Below, in pieces: positions 17,402 to 26,381 of a stretch of DNA of 64,000 nt. Source of the stretch: Microbacterium yannicii (GTDB lineage Bacteria > Actinomycetota > Actinomycetes > Actinomycetales > Microbacteriaceae); contig NZ_JAMXMB010000006.1 of the NCBI RefSeq assembly GCF_024055635.1, forward strand, positions 186,001 to 250,000, given 5' to 3'. The notes beneath the pieces are model-generated. The model was given only the letters and a program-made list of their open reading frames with translations, did not search any database and had not been told where the DNA came from. A program made the translations under genes and the position numbers. Each line of letters begins with the position of its first letter. Position 1 is the stretch's first letter.

Positions 17402-18346
17402 GTGACTTCTTCGTCTGCGATCGCCACCCGCCCCGCGTATCGCCCGTATGCCGCCACCGTGGCCGGGGTGCAGCGGCTGTCGCCGCACTTCGTACGGGTG
17501 ACGTTCACCGGACCGGATTTCGATGTCTTCGGGACGGCGGGACTCGACCAGCGCATCAAGCTCATCCTGCCGCTCGCCGACGGATCGCTCAGCGACATCG
17601 GCCAGCACGACGAGACGGTGATCGACGCGGGGGACTGGTACACGATCTGGCGCGAGCTGCCGGGTGAGCGGCGCGGCGCACTGCGCACCTACACGGTCCG
17701 CCGGGTCGACCCCGCGCGGCGCCGGCTGGACGTCGATTTCGTCGTGCACCACGATGCGGGACCCGCGGGCAGCTGGGCAGAGCAGGCCGCCGTCGGCCAG
17801 GAGCTCGTCATCGTCGGTCCGGACCAGCGCAGCGAGGCCTATCGGGTCGGACTCGACTGGCACCCCGGCACCGCTCGCCGTGTGCTGCTGGCGGGCGACG
17901 AGACGGCGGCTCCGGCGATCGCGGGCATCCTCGAATCGCTCGACGGCGCGTTCGACGTCGACGTCTTCATCGAGGTGCCCACGGCCGCCGACGCGCTGAC
18001 GATCGATGTGCCCGGCACCTTCCGGGTGACCTGGCTCGAGCGCGGTGCTCGTGCGCACGGCGCCGCACTCGCCGACGCCGTCACGGCGTGGGCGGCGGGG
18101 AACGCCGACGTGCTGACGCGTGCGGCGGCGCCGCGCCGGCAGGAGCTGGCCGATGTCGATGTCGACGTCGATCTGCTGTGGGACAGCCCCGAGGACTCGG
18201 AAGGCGAGTTCTACGCGTGGATCGCGGGGGAGGCGGCCATGGTCAAGGGTCTGCGTCGCCACCTGGTGCAGGGCTGCGGCGTCGACCGGAAGCGTGTGGC
18301 TTTCATGGGGTACTGGCGCCTCGGGCAGTCCGAGCGACAGGAATGA
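17402..18346 (+). CDS. siderophore-interacting protein (FAD-dependent ferric-siderophore reductase)
   Basis: A cytoplasmic flavoprotein of 314 residues that reduces the iron of imported ferric siderophores. The FAD-binding-9 domain occupies about the first 130 residues (RTYTVRRVDPARRRLDVDFV includes the flavin-contacting RxYTxR). The C-terminal SIP domain has LLAGDETAAPAIAGIL and ends in AFMGYWRLGQSE, typical of ViuB-like proteins. It leads the iron-uptake operon and is controlled by the box at 17382-17399. It overlaps the next permease gene by 4 bp. Confidence 0.93.
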   Translation: MTSSSAIATRPAYRPYAATVAGVQRLSPHFVRVTFTGPDFDVFGTAGLDQRIKLILPLADGSLSDIGQHDETVIDAGDWYTIWRELPGERRGALRTYTVRRVDPARRRLDVDFVVHHDAGPAGSWAEQAAVGQELVIVGPDQRSEAYRVGLDWHPGTARRVLLAGDETAAPAIAGILESLDGAFDVDVFIEVPTAADALTIDVPGTFRVTWLERGARAHGAALADAVTAWAAGNADVLTRAAAPRRQELADVDVDVDLLWDSPEDSEGEFYAWIAGEAAMVKGLRRHLVQGCGVDRKRVAFMGYWRLGQSERQE

Positions 18347-19353
18347 CGACGGCTCGCGATCGGCGCGGGCGTCTTCTGCTGCTCCTCGCGATCGTTGGGC
18401 TGGCGCTCATGATCCTCGCCAGCCTGATGATCGGTGCGCGCCCCGTCGCGCCGGCGGTGGTCCTCGACGCCCTGCTGCGTCCCGATCTCTCGCTCAACGA
18501 CCACACCGTGATCCTCACCCAGCGCGTGCCCCGCACCGTGATCGGCATCCTCGCCGGGGCCGCGCTCGCGCTCGCGGGCACGCTGATGCAGGGGCTCACG
18601 CGCAACCCGCTGGCCGATCCCGGCCTGCTGGGCGTCAACGCCGGCGCATCGGTCGCCGTGCTCGCGGCGATCACGCTGTGGGGCATCACCTCGCCGAGCG
18701 GCTTCGTGTGGTTCGCCTTCGCGGGCGCGGCGATCGCCGCGGTCGTCGTGGGGCTCATCGGCACGCGGGGGCCGGACGGCTCGAGTCCGGCGAAGCTGGC
18801 GCTCACGGGCGCCGCCGTGACCGCGGGACTGACCGCCGTCACGACGCTCATCCTGACCACGTCGATCACCGCGTTCGACGTGTTCCGCTACTGGCAGGTC
18901 GGCGGGCTCACGGTGCGCGGGCTCGACACGGTGGCGGTCGTGGCGGTGCCGATCATCGCCGGCGCCGTCATCGCCTTCGCGTCGGCTCGCGGACTCGACC
19001 TCATGGCGCTCGGCGACGACACCGCGACCGGCCTCGGGCACAGCGTCTCCCGCACCCGCGTGCTCGGCATGATCGCAACGGTGCTGCTGTGCGGGGGAGC
19101 GACGGCGATCGCCGGGCCCATCGTGTTCGTCGGCCTGCTGGTGCCGCACGCCCTGCGCGCCCTGGTCGGGGGCGACTACCGCTGGCTGCTCGCCATCGGC
19201 GCCCCGGCGGGAGCCATCGTGCTGCTGGCCGCCGACGTGCTGGGGCGGGTGATCGCGCTGCCGGGCGAGGTGCAGGCGGGTCTCGTCGTCGCGTTCGTGG
19301 GTGCTCCGGTGCTGATATCCATCGTGCTGCGACCCGGGCGGGTGACGCTATGA
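18343..19353 (+). CDS. FecCD-family iron-siderophore ABC permease 1
   Basis: A 336-residue inner-membrane permease with about nine to ten helices. The family motifs RVPRTVIGILAGAALALAG and MQGLTRNPLADPGLLG are near residues 60-95, and GPIVFVGLLVPHALR near 255 is the ATPase-coupling region. It forms a heterodimer with the next gene product. ATGA overlaps occur at both ends (SIP gene upstream, permease 2 downstream). Confidence 0.94.
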   Translation: MTTARDRRGRLLLLLAIVGLALMILASLMIGARPVAPAVVLDALLRPDLSLNDHTVILTQRVPRTVIGILAGAALALAGTLMQGLTRNPLADPGLLGVNAGASVAVLAAITLWGITSPSGFVWFAFAGAAIAAVVVGLIGTRGPDGSSPAKLALTGAAVTAGLTAVTTLILTTSITAFDVFRYWQVGGLTVRGLDTVAVVAVPIIAGAVIAFASARGLDLMALGDDTATGLGHSVSRTRVLGMIATVLLCGGATAIAGPIVFVGLLVPHALRALVGGDYRWLLAIGAPAGAIVLLAADVLGRVIALPGEVQAGLVVAFVGAPVLISIVLRPGRVTL

Positions 19354-20369
19354 CCTCGTCCGTCCTGGTCATCCGCTCCCGTGTGCGCCGGCGCCGCGGC
19401 CTCGTGGTCGCTTCGGCGCTCGTCGCGCTCCTCGTCGTCGCCGTCGTCTCGCTGTCGATCGGCGACTATCCGATGACGCTCGACGAGCTGTGGCGCACCC
19501 TGTGGGGAGGCGGGGATCGCGCGCAGGCCTACGTGCTGTTCCAGGTGCGCGCCCCGCGCCTCGTGATGGCGCTGCTCGTCGGCGCCTCGCTCGGAGCCGC
19601 AGGCGCCCTGCTGCAGTCGTTGCTGCGCAATCCGCTCGCGAGTCCTGATCTGCTCGGCATCAGCGGCGGAGCGGGGGTCGCCGCCGTGTTCGCGATCCTC
19701 GTCCTCGGCGTGACGGGACCGCTGCTGGCCCTCGCGGCGTTCGGCGGCGGCATCGTCGTCGCGGCCTTCCTGCTGCTCGCCGGGCGGCATCGGGCGGACG
19801 GCGGCTATCGGCTCATCCTCGCGGGCGTCGGCGTGGCGTTCCTGTCCGTCGCGATCACCAACTTCCTCATGGTGCGCGCCCAGGTGGAACTGGCGCAGGC
19901 AGCGCTCATCTGGCTCACGGGCAGCCTGGCGTCCACGCCCTGGTGGAACGTCGTGACGGTGCTCGTCGTCGTGATCGCCGCCACCCCGGCTGTCGTCGCG
20001 TGCGCCAGGTGGCTGCCCCTCACGCAGATGGGCGCCCCGACGGCGGCATCGCTGGGCGTCACGTCGTCCCGGGTGCGCCTGGTCGCCGTGCTCACCGCCG
20101 TGCTGCTCACCGCCGTCACGTGCGCCTTCGTCGGGCCGATCTCGTTCATCGCCCTGTGCGCACCGGCGATCGCGCGACCGCTGCTGGGGCACGGGTCCGT
20201 CGGCATCGGCACGAGCGCCGCCATCGGCGCCGTCCTGCTCTCCGCGGCGGACCTCGTGGCGCAGTTCGCACTCCCTGGCGTCTCCGTGCCGGTCGGCGTG
20301 GTGACCGGCGCCGTCGGAGCCGTGTTCCTCCTGTGGCTGCTCGCCACCTCGAAAGGACGACAGCTGTGA
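19350..20369 (+). CDS. FecCD-family iron-siderophore ABC permease 2
   Basis: A 339-residue paralogue of the preceding permease. It has RAPRLVMALLVGASLGAAG, LLQSLLRNPLASPDLLG and the coupling region GPISFIALCAPAIARPL; the usual P-H of this loop is replaced by P-A. About nine to ten helices are predicted. It overlaps both neighbours by 4 bp (ATGA before, GTGA after), as expected for fixed stoichiometry. Confidence 0.94.
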   Translation: MTSSVLVIRSRVRRRRGLVVASALVALLVVAVVSLSIGDYPMTLDELWRTLWGGGDRAQAYVLFQVRAPRLVMALLVGASLGAAGALLQSLLRNPLASPDLLGISGGAGVAAVFAILVLGVTGPLLALAAFGGGIVVAAFLLLAGRHRADGGYRLILAGVGVAFLSVAITNFLMVRAQVELAQAALIWLTGSLASTPWWNVVTVLVVVIAATPAVVACARWLPLTQMGAPTAASLGVTSSRVRLVAVLTAVLLTAVTCAFVGPISFIALCAPAIARPLLGHGSVGIGTSAAIGAVLLSAADLVAQFALPGVSVPVGVVTGAVGAVFLLWLLATSKGRQL

Positions 20370-21187
20370 CCACCGAATCCGCCCCGCGCCTGAGCGCACG
20401 AGGGCTCGCCGCCGGATATCCCGGCAGGCGCGTCATCGAGGATCTCGACCTCGACTTCGCGCCCGGGCGCATCACGATGATCATCGGTGCCAATGCCTGC
20501 GGCAAGTCGACGCTGCTGAGCGTCCTCGCCCGGGTCAACGCCCCGCTCGGCGGCGCGGTCGAGCTCGACGGTGTCGACATCTCGACGCTGCCCCGGCGAC
20601 GGTTCGCCCAGACGGTCGGCCTGCTGCCGCAGCATCCGACCGCTCCCGAGGGTCTGACCGTGGCCGAGCTGGTATCGCGCGGCCGGCACCCCCACCGTGG
20701 CGTGTTCCAGCGGTGGAGCGCCGCCGACACCGCGCGCGTGGACGACGCGATGGCCAAGACGGGCGTCGCGGCGCTCGCCGACCGACCTGTCGGCGACCTG
20801 TCGGGCGGACAGCGACAGCGGGTGTGGATCGCGATGGCCCTCGCTCAGGAGCCGCGCGTGCTGCTCCTCGACGAGCCCACCACCTTCCTCGATCTCAGCC
20901 ACCAGATCGAGGTGCTCGATCTGCTGCGCACGCTCAACCGCACCGACGGCACGACCATCGTCGTCGTCCTCCACGAGCTGAATCTCGCCGCACGCTACGC
21001 CGACGACCTCGTCGTGATGAGCGGCGGACGCGTCGTCGCCCACGGCACGCCCGCCGATGTGCTGACGCGCGAGGTGATCTCGCAGGCGTTCGACCTCGAC
21101 GCGCTCGTGATCCCCGATCCCCTCACCTCCACCCCCCTCGTCATCCCCGTTCCCGGCGGCGCTCATGCCGCCGCGGACGAGGCGTGA
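20366..21187 (+). CDS. iron-siderophore ABC transporter ATPase (FepC-like)
   Basis: ATP-binding subunit for the two FecCD permeases. The 273 residues include Walker A GANACGKST, Q-loop LLPQHPTAPEG, signature LSGGQRQRVWIAMA, Walker B VLLLDEPTTFLD and the switch histidine in VVVLHELNLAARYAD. The GTG at 20366 overlaps the permease stop codon and follows AAAGGA. The binding-protein gene starts 22 bp downstream. Confidence 0.95.
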   Translation: MTTESAPRLSARGLAAGYPGRRVIEDLDLDFAPGRITMIIGANACGKSTLLSVLARVNAPLGGAVELDGVDISTLPRRRFAQTVGLLPQHPTAPEGLTVAELVSRGRHPHRGVFQRWSAADTARVDDAMAKTGVAALADRPVGDLSGGQRQRVWIAMALAQEPRVLLLDEPTTFLDLSHQIEVLDLLRTLNRTDGTTIVVVLHELNLAARYADDLVVMSGGRVVAHGTPADVLTREVISQAFDLDALVIPDPLTSTPLVIPVPGGAHAAADEA

Positions 21188-21209
21188 CGCCGTCGAAAGG
21201 AAGAACACC

Positions 21210-22250
21210 ATGTCCGCACTGACCTCCCGCCTGAGCGCCCTCGCCGCGCTCACGGTGGCCGGCGGGCTCGTGCTGTCCGGCTGCGCCGGCACCGCCGAGC
21301 CCGACACGTCGGACACCTCCGGTGCCGCCGCCGGCTCGTCCGCGAGCTTCCCCGTCACGTTCGAGCACATCTACGGCGAGACGGTGATCGAGGACGCGCC
21401 CGAGCGTGTCGCCACGTGGGGCTGGGGTGCCACCGACGCCGTCCTCGCGCTCGGCATCGTGCCGGTGGCCATCGCGTCCATGGACTACGGCGGGGGCGAC
21501 GACCGCATCACGCCGTGGGTCGAGGAGGCGATCGCCGACCTCGGCGGCGAGGAGCCGGTGATCCTCGACAACGCGACGTACGAGCTGTCGGTCGAAGAGC
21601 TGCTCGCCGCCGACCCCGATGTGCTCATCGCGCCGTACTCGGGCCTCACGCAGGAGGAGTACGACGCCGTGACCGGCGCCGGCATCCCGGTGGTCGCGCC
21701 CGAGGAGGCTCTCTGGGCGACTCCGTGGCGTGACGTCATCACCGAGACCGGCAAGGCCCTGGGACTGGACGCCGAGGCAGAGCAGGTGCTCGCCGACCTC
21801 GACCAGCAGATCGCCGACGCCGCCGCCGAGCACCCGGAGTTCGAGGGCACCACGATCGCCTACGCGGCCGACGATGTCGACACGTTCTACCTGTACCTGC
21901 CGGCGGACGCGCGCGTCGAGATCCTCGAGGACCTGGGCTTCGTCACGGCGCCCGCAGTGACCGACCTCGACACCGGCGAGTCGACGTTCTACACCACCGT
22001 GAGCAGCGAGAACCTCGACCAGATCGACGCGGAGGTGATCTTCACGCAGGTCGACACCGAGGGGCAGCTCCAGACCTTCCTCACGTCCGACCGCACCAAG
22101 CTGATCCCCGCTGTCGCCGCGGGCGCTGTGGGCGCCATCGTGGGCGAGGAGAACGTCGCCGCGATCTCGCCGACCGCGCTCACCCTGCCGTGGATCCTGC
22201 CCGACATCGTCGAACAGCTCGCGACCGCGACCGCTGTCGCGAAGGGCTGA
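21210..22250 (+). CDS. iron-siderophore substrate-binding lipoprotein
   Basis: A membrane-anchored solute receptor of 346 residues. The signal peptide ends in the lipobox VLSGC, with Cys25 as lipidation site, followed by a Ser/Thr/Ala linker. The mature part is a PF01497-type protein: ERVATWGWGATDAVLALGI near residue 65, DPDVLIAP in the first lobe, and an alpha-helical backbone between lobes. A GAAAGGAAG ribosome binding site precedes ATG. It ends the operon, followed by a strong terminator at 22265-22296. The siderophore cannot be told from the sequence. Confidence 0.92.
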   Translation: MSALTSRLSALAALTVAGGLVLSGCAGTAEPDTSDTSGAAAGSSASFPVTFEHIYGETVIEDAPERVATWGWGATDAVLALGIVPVAIASMDYGGGDDRITPWVEEAIADLGGEEPVILDNATYELSVEELLAADPDVLIAPYSGLTQEEYDAVTGAGIPVVAPEEALWATPWRDVITETGKALGLDAEAEQVLADLDQQIADAAAEHPEFEGTTIAYAADDVDTFYLYLPADARVEILEDLGFVTAPAVTDLDTGESTFYTTVSSENLDQIDAEVIFTQVDTEGQLQTFLTSDRTKLIPAVAAGAVGAIVGEENVAAISPTALTLPWILPDIVEQLATATAVAKG

Positions 22251-22264
22251 TCCCTCCCGAGCAC

Positions 22265-22296
22265 ACGAAAGCCCCGGCTGTTGCCGGGGCTTTCGT
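22265..22296. terminator. bidirectional terminator
   Basis: Perfect 14-bp stem ACGAAAGCCCCGGC / GCCGGGGCTTTCGT with loop TGTT, between the convergent iron-uptake operon and bioY. Confidence 0.85.
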
Positions 22297-22328
22297 CGAT
22301 TCCGGATGCCGCGGGCCGCGGCATCCGC

Positions 22329-22976
22329 TCACTTCTTGGTCTTGTCCGCCGCGCGCACGAGCGCCCACGCGCCGGGAATGATCGCCGCGGCGAGCGCGGC
22401 CTTCACGAGGCCGCCGACGAGGAAGGGGAGAAGGCCCGCCTCGAGGAGCGCGCCGAACGAGTAGTCGAGTCCCATCACGACGTTCAGGATGAACGCCATG
22501 TAGGGGATGCCGAACAGGAACGGCACGGCGCTGGCCGCTGCGAAGCCGAGGAACGCCAGCGCGGGGCGGCGATCCCACGCGCGTTCGGCGAACCAGCCGG
22601 CGACGAACGCCGAGAAGATGAAGCCGATCACGAATCCGAAGCTGGGCTTGCCGATGGCCGCGAGCGTTCCCGTGAACCCGGCGAAGACCGGGAGCCCGGC
22701 CAGTCCCGCGACCATGTAGGTCGTGAGGGCCGCAGCGCCACGCCAGGCGCCGAGGGCGGCGCCGACCACGATGACGCCGAGCGTCTGGCCGGTGATGGGG
22801 ACGGGCCAGAGCGGGATCTCGACCTGGGCGAGGAGAGACACGATGGCCGCGCCGGTGAGGACGAGAGCGGCGTCGAGGGCGAAGGCGCGAGCGCGTGACG
22901 ACGGGCGGGCGATGACGTCGGCGAGCACGCGACGGGCTCCTGCGGAGGCGGTCGGGGCGGCGGCGATGGATGACAT
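22329..22976 (-). CDS. bioY: biotin transporter S component BioY
   Basis: Membrane substrate-capture subunit of an ECF-type biotin importer, 215 residues with about six helices. Family motifs are IPLWPVPITGQTLGV near residue 55 and the Gly-rich YMVAGLAGLPVFAGF. No bioM/bioN energising genes are adjacent, so it either works with a distant or shared ECF module or alone. The cell needs biotin for the carboxylase encoded at 47054-51102. A TAGGCT box 7 nt before ATG predicts a leaderless transcript. Confidence 0.92.
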   Translation of the reverse strand: MSSIAAAPTASAGARRVLADVIARPSSRARAFALDAALVLTGAAIVSLLAQVEIPLWPVPITGQTLGVIVVGAALGAWRGAAALTTYMVAGLAGLPVFAGFTGTLAAIGKPSFGFVIGFIFSAFVAGWFAERAWDRRPALAFLGFAAASAVPFLFGIPYMAFILNVVMGLDYSFGALLEAGLLPFLVGGLVKAALAAAIIPGAWALVRAADKTKK

Positions 22977-22981
22977 GGCAC

Positions 22982-24307
22982 TCAGCCTAGGGCGACCCGT
23001 GCGGGGCTACTTAGACGGCGTCCACCAATGATCGGCCGATCCGCTGTCCGCCTTCCACTACGCAGGGCGACCCCGAGCAGTGCGACCGCGAGCGCCGCGG
23101 CGACGACCGAGGTGCCGGTGGCCAGGAGCAGCGCGACGGCGGCGGTGCCCACGACGACGGCGACGGCCACCCACCAGGCGGACCGCGCAGGAGCAGGCGC
23201 GGGCGCGGCCTCGACGGGCGCGAGCCACCGCGCGACGAGCGCCGTCGTCGTGAGCGCCAGCACCAGCCAGAGCGGCCGCGTGAGCCACCAGGCGGCGCTG
23301 TCGACGGCGGGCAGCGGGATTCCGGACACCATCCCCGCGGCTGCGGTCAGCCCTGCGAGACCCAGAAGGACGGGCATGTGCCAGAGGTACACCGTCATCG
23401 CACGGGGGGTGACGAAACCGGTCACCGTCGACGGCAGCCGCCGCGCGGCCAGGCGCGCCAGCGGGGCGCGGAAGAGCGAGAACAGGGCGGTGTGCGCGAT
23501 GCCGACCAGCAGCAGGGCGGTCGTGGGCGGGTTGATGTTGGCGACCAGGTCGGGGGAGTGGATGCCGCTCACGAACGAGATCGCGAGGCCGGCGATCGCG
23601 CCGGCGAGCCAGAGCACGCGCGTCCGCCGCGAGAGTGCGTCGATCCGTCCGTCGGCGAGGAAGAAGCCCAGCTGCTGCATCGCCAGCCAGACGAACGCCA
23701 GGTTCAGGAAGCCGAGTCCCTCGACTCCCGTCGTGAGGCGCGCGACGTCGACCGCCGCCGCCAGTAGGGCGAGGGCCGAGATGCTCCGCAGGGGCGCCGT
23801 CTCGTGCAGGCGCAGCAACGAGGGAAGCAGCGCCTGGCACACGAGGAAGACGCCGAGGAACCAGAGGGGCTGCGCGAACCGGAACCCGGCCAATGTCACG
23901 AGGTCGGCGGGCACACCGGCCACCGTGAGGAGTGCCAGCAACCCGCCCGCAGCCCCGATCGTGACGATCGCAGGAAGGAGCAGGCGATGGACGCGGCCCG
24001 CGACGAAGCCGACGCCGTCGGCTCCACGCGCACGGGCCCTGCGGAACGCGGTGGCTCCCGAGAATCCGCCGATGGCGAAGAACAGGGGCATCACCTGGAG
24101 CGCCCAGCTGAGCGGCACGATCCACGCGGTGCCGTCGCTCGCGTTCACGAACGACGGGCCGGCATCGGTCACGGTGACGCCGACCATCATCGCGTGCAGG
24201 ACCACCACCCCGCAGATGCACAGGGCCCGGATCAGATCGATCGTGCGGTCTCGGCCGGCCGGTGCGGTCGGAGTGGCCGCGGTGGCGGCGGGGCGGACGG
24301 TGGTCAT
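22982..24307 (-). CDS. acyltransferase 3 family membrane protein
   Basis: A 441-residue integral membrane protein with about ten helices, of the OafA/YrhL acyltransferase-3 family that O-acylates sugars, cell-wall glycans or lipids. It starts with RTIDLIRALCICGVVVLHAMM (the family His lies in this first helix), then LFFAIGGFSGATAFRRA and MTVYLWHMPVLLG. No SGNH partner domain is fused. The substrate is unknown. GAGGAGG lies just before ATG, and a TAGCCT box further upstream may be its promoter. bioY starts 5 bp after its stop. Confidence 0.82.
   Translation of the reverse strand: MTTVRPAATAATPTAPAGRDRTIDLIRALCICGVVVLHAMMVGVTVTDAGPSFVNASDGTAWIVPLSWALQVMPLFFAIGGFSGATAFRRARARGADGVGFVAGRVHRLLLPAIVTIGAAGGLLALLTVAGVPADLVTLAGFRFAQPLWFLGVFLVCQALLPSLLRLHETAPLRSISALALLAAAVDVARLTTGVEGLGFLNLAFVWLAMQQLGFFLADGRIDALSRRTRVLWLAGAIAGLAISFVSGIHSPDLVANINPPTTALLLVGIAHTALFSLFRAPLARLAARRLPSTVTGFVTPRAMTVYLWHMPVLLGLAGLTAAAGMVSGIPLPAVDSAAWWLTRPLWLVLALTTTALVARWLAPVEAAPAPAPARSAWWVAVAVVVGTAAVALLLATGTSVVAAALAVALLGVALRSGRRTADRPIIGGRRLSSPARVALG
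22984..22989 (-). promoter_or_regulatory. leaderless -10 box of bioY
   Basis: TAGGCT on the minus strand ends 7 nt before the bioY ATG (22976) and lies within the last codons of the upstream acyltransferase gene. Confidence 0.55.
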
Positions 24308-24403
24308 GAGGCCTCCTCGGGGGTGTGTCCCGGAAGGCTATGGAGGCGACGACGCCGCGGGCATCGCCCCGTGGTGCTGTTGTCGTCTCACCCCGTGGGG
24401 TGA

Positions 24404-25075
24404 TCAGGACGCGGCTTCGACGAGGCCCGCGTCGTAGGCGAAGATGACCGCCTGCACGCGGTCGCGCGCGCCCAGCTTGGCGAGCACCTTGCCCACATGG
24501 GTCTTCACGGTCTGCTCCGAGATGAACAGCTCGGCGGCGATCTCGGCGTTCGAGCGGCCGCGGCCGATGAGCGTGAGCACCTCGCGCTCGCGATCGGTGA
24601 GGTCGCGGAGCGTCGCGGTCGCTCGACCGGCCCGCGGTCTTCGGGCGGCGAAGTGCTCGATCATGCGCCGGGTGACGCTCGGCGCCAGCAGCGCATCGCC
24701 CGCGGCGACGACCCGCACCGCGTGGACCAGGTCCTCCGGAAGGGCGTCCTTGAGGAGGAACCCGCTCGCACCCGCCTCGAGCGCGTCATAGACGTAGTCG
24801 TCGATGTCGAACGTCGTGAGCATGAGGATGCGCGGCACGTGCGCCGCCGGATAGCCGGGGCCGAGGATGCGGCGCGTCGCCGCGATGCCGTCGAGCTCGG
24901 GCATCCGCACGTCCATCAGCACGACGTCGGGGTTCAGCCGAGCGGACAGCGAGACGGCCTCGGCGCCGTCGGCGGCCTGCCCGACCACGCGGACGTCCTC
25001 CTGCGCGTCGAGCAGGGCGGCGAAGCCCGCCCGCACCATGGCCTGGTCGTCGGCGATGAGCACCGTGATCGTCAC
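24404..25075 (-). CDS. NarL/FixJ-family response regulator
   Basis: A 223-residue DNA-binding response regulator. The receiver domain has the acidic pair D9/D10, phospho-acceptor D55 (VLMDVRMPE) and K109 (FLLKD). The C-terminal LuxR-type helix-turn-helix starts at DLTDREREVL and includes SNAEIAAELFISEQTVKTH. It overlaps the histidine kinase gene by 4 bp (ATGA). Targets are unknown; the acyltransferase gene 96 bp downstream is a candidate only by position. A palindrome TCACCCCGTGGGGTGA (24388-24403) abuts the stop codon and may be a terminator. Confidence 0.93.
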   Translation of the reverse strand: MTITVLIADDQAMVRAGFAALLDAQEDVRVVGQAADGAEAVSLSARLNPDVVLMDVRMPELDGIAATRRILGPGYPAAHVPRILMLTTFDIDDYVYDALEAGASGFLLKDALPEDLVHAVRVVAAGDALLAPSVTRRMIEHFAARRPRAGRATATLRDLTDREREVLTLIGRGRSNAEIAAELFISEQTVKTHVGKVLAKLGARDRVQAVIFAYDAGLVEAAS

Positions 25076-26355
25076 TGTGGGCCTTCCGTGGTCGGGGTGG
25101 TGTCTGCGTCGGTCGCGATGCCGGCGAGGGGCAGCAGGGCGCGCACCGTCCAGCCGCCGTCGGCGTCGCGTGCGGCAATGAGCTCACCGCCGACGAGCGC
25201 GGCGCGCTCGCGCATGCCGAGCAGCCCGTGCCCGCGGGTCGCCGGTGACGCCGGTGGCGCCGGCGCCGCCGGCGGCTGGGCGGGATCGGGCGGGCCGTTG
25301 CGGACGAGGACGCGCACGGCCGCGGCATCCACCTCCACCGACAAGGCGACCCGCGTGTGCGGGGCGTGCCGCACGGCGTTGCTCAGCGCCTCCTGCACGA
25401 TGCGGAACGCGGCGATGTCGACGGCGCTCGGCACGCTCTCGGGTGCCGGGGCGAGGCTCGCGTCGATCTCGGCACCCGCGCGGCGGAGTGCCTGCACCAG
25501 GTCGGGGATGTCGTGCAGCCCTTGCTGCGGAGTCAGATCGGCCTGCTGGTCCTCGGTGCGCAGGATGCCGAGCAGTCGTCGCATCTCGGTCAGGCCTTCG
25601 CGCGCCGTCTGCGCGATCTCGTCGAATTCGTGACGGGCCTCGTCGGACAGACCGGGCACGCGATAGCGCGCGGTCGACGCCTGCACCTGGATGAGCGACA
25701 TCCCGTGGGCCACCACATCGTGCAGCTCGCGGGCGATGCGGGTGCGCTCCTCGACGAGCACACGCCGGGACTGCTCGCTCGCGGCCAGCTCGCGTTCGCG
25801 GCTGAGCTCGGCGCCGACACGCAGGCGGCTCGCCACCAGCACCGCCACCAGCAGTGCCGCCCCCGAGACCGACGTCACGATCACGAGGTTCACGACGCCC
25901 GCCACGACGGGAAGCGCGCCGGCCAGCCCGATGACCACGATGAGGGTACCCACGATGGCGAGCAGCCAGGCCACGAGGGCGAGACGCCAGCCGTGCACGA
26001 TCGCGAGCACGCCGACGAGGAGGATCAGCACGAGCATCGCGGGGACGGACCACGGCCACGGCCACGTCGCGGCGACCGCCTCCGCGGCCGGGAGCGGCAG
26101 AGCGACGGCCGACATGACGAAGACGGCGATCGCCCATCTGGGCAACCAGACGGCCATCACCGGCGCCGCACACAGCGTCGCGCCGAACAGGAACGCGAGC
26201 GGGGCGGGCTGCAGGTACAGCGCGATGTGCACCGGCACGAGGATGGAGAAGAGCACGACCGACGCCAGCGCGAGCGCGCCGAACGCGAACGTGCGCGGGT
26301 TCGGCCGGCGGCGCTTCGCGGGCACGCGCGCGGGGGCGGAGGTGTTCACGCGCAT
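25072..26355 (-). CDS. sensor histidine kinase (HisKA_3/NarX-like)
   Basis: A 427-residue membrane kinase. About six hydrophobic segments occupy residues 24-180, with no obvious extracellular sensor domain. A short coiled-coil region precedes ERTRIARELHDVVAHG with phospho-acceptor His212. The ATPase domain has AFRIVQEALSNAVRHA (N box) and GHGLLGMRERAALVGG (G box). The cognate regulator follows with a 4-bp overlap. A CAGGAT box 6 nt before ATG suggests leaderless transcription. Confidence 0.93.
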   Translation of the reverse strand: MRVNTSAPARVPAKRRRPNPRTFAFGALALASVVLFSILVPVHIALYLQPAPLAFLFGATLCAAPVMAVWLPRWAIAVFVMSAVALPLPAAEAVAATWPWPWSVPAMLVLILLVGVLAIVHGWRLALVAWLLAIVGTLIVVIGLAGALPVVAGVVNLVIVTSVSGAALLVAVLVASRLRVGAELSRERELAASEQSRRVLVEERTRIARELHDVVAHGMSLIQVQASTARYRVPGLSDEARHEFDEIAQTAREGLTEMRRLLGILRTEDQQADLTPQQGLHDIPDLVQALRRAGAEIDASLAPAPESVPSAVDIAAFRIVQEALSNAVRHAPHTRVALSVEVDAAAVRVLVRNGPPDPAQPPAAPAPPASPATRGHGLLGMRERAALVGGELIAARDADGGWTVRALLPLAGIATDADTTPTTEGPQ

Positions 26356-26361
26356 CCTCTC

Positions 26362-26367
26362 ATCCTG
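26362..26367 (-). promoter_or_regulatory. candidate leaderless -10 box of the histidine kinase gene
   Basis: CAGGAT ends 6 nt before the ATG at 26355. It deviates from TANNNT at the first base. Confidence 0.4.
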
Positions 26368-26381
26368 TCAGTCGGCGGCCG

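Noticed and set aside
24388..24403. TCACCCCGTGGGGTGA as a response-regulator operator
   Set aside because: It lies at the 3' end of the regulator gene rather than upstream of a start codon, so a terminator role is more likely.
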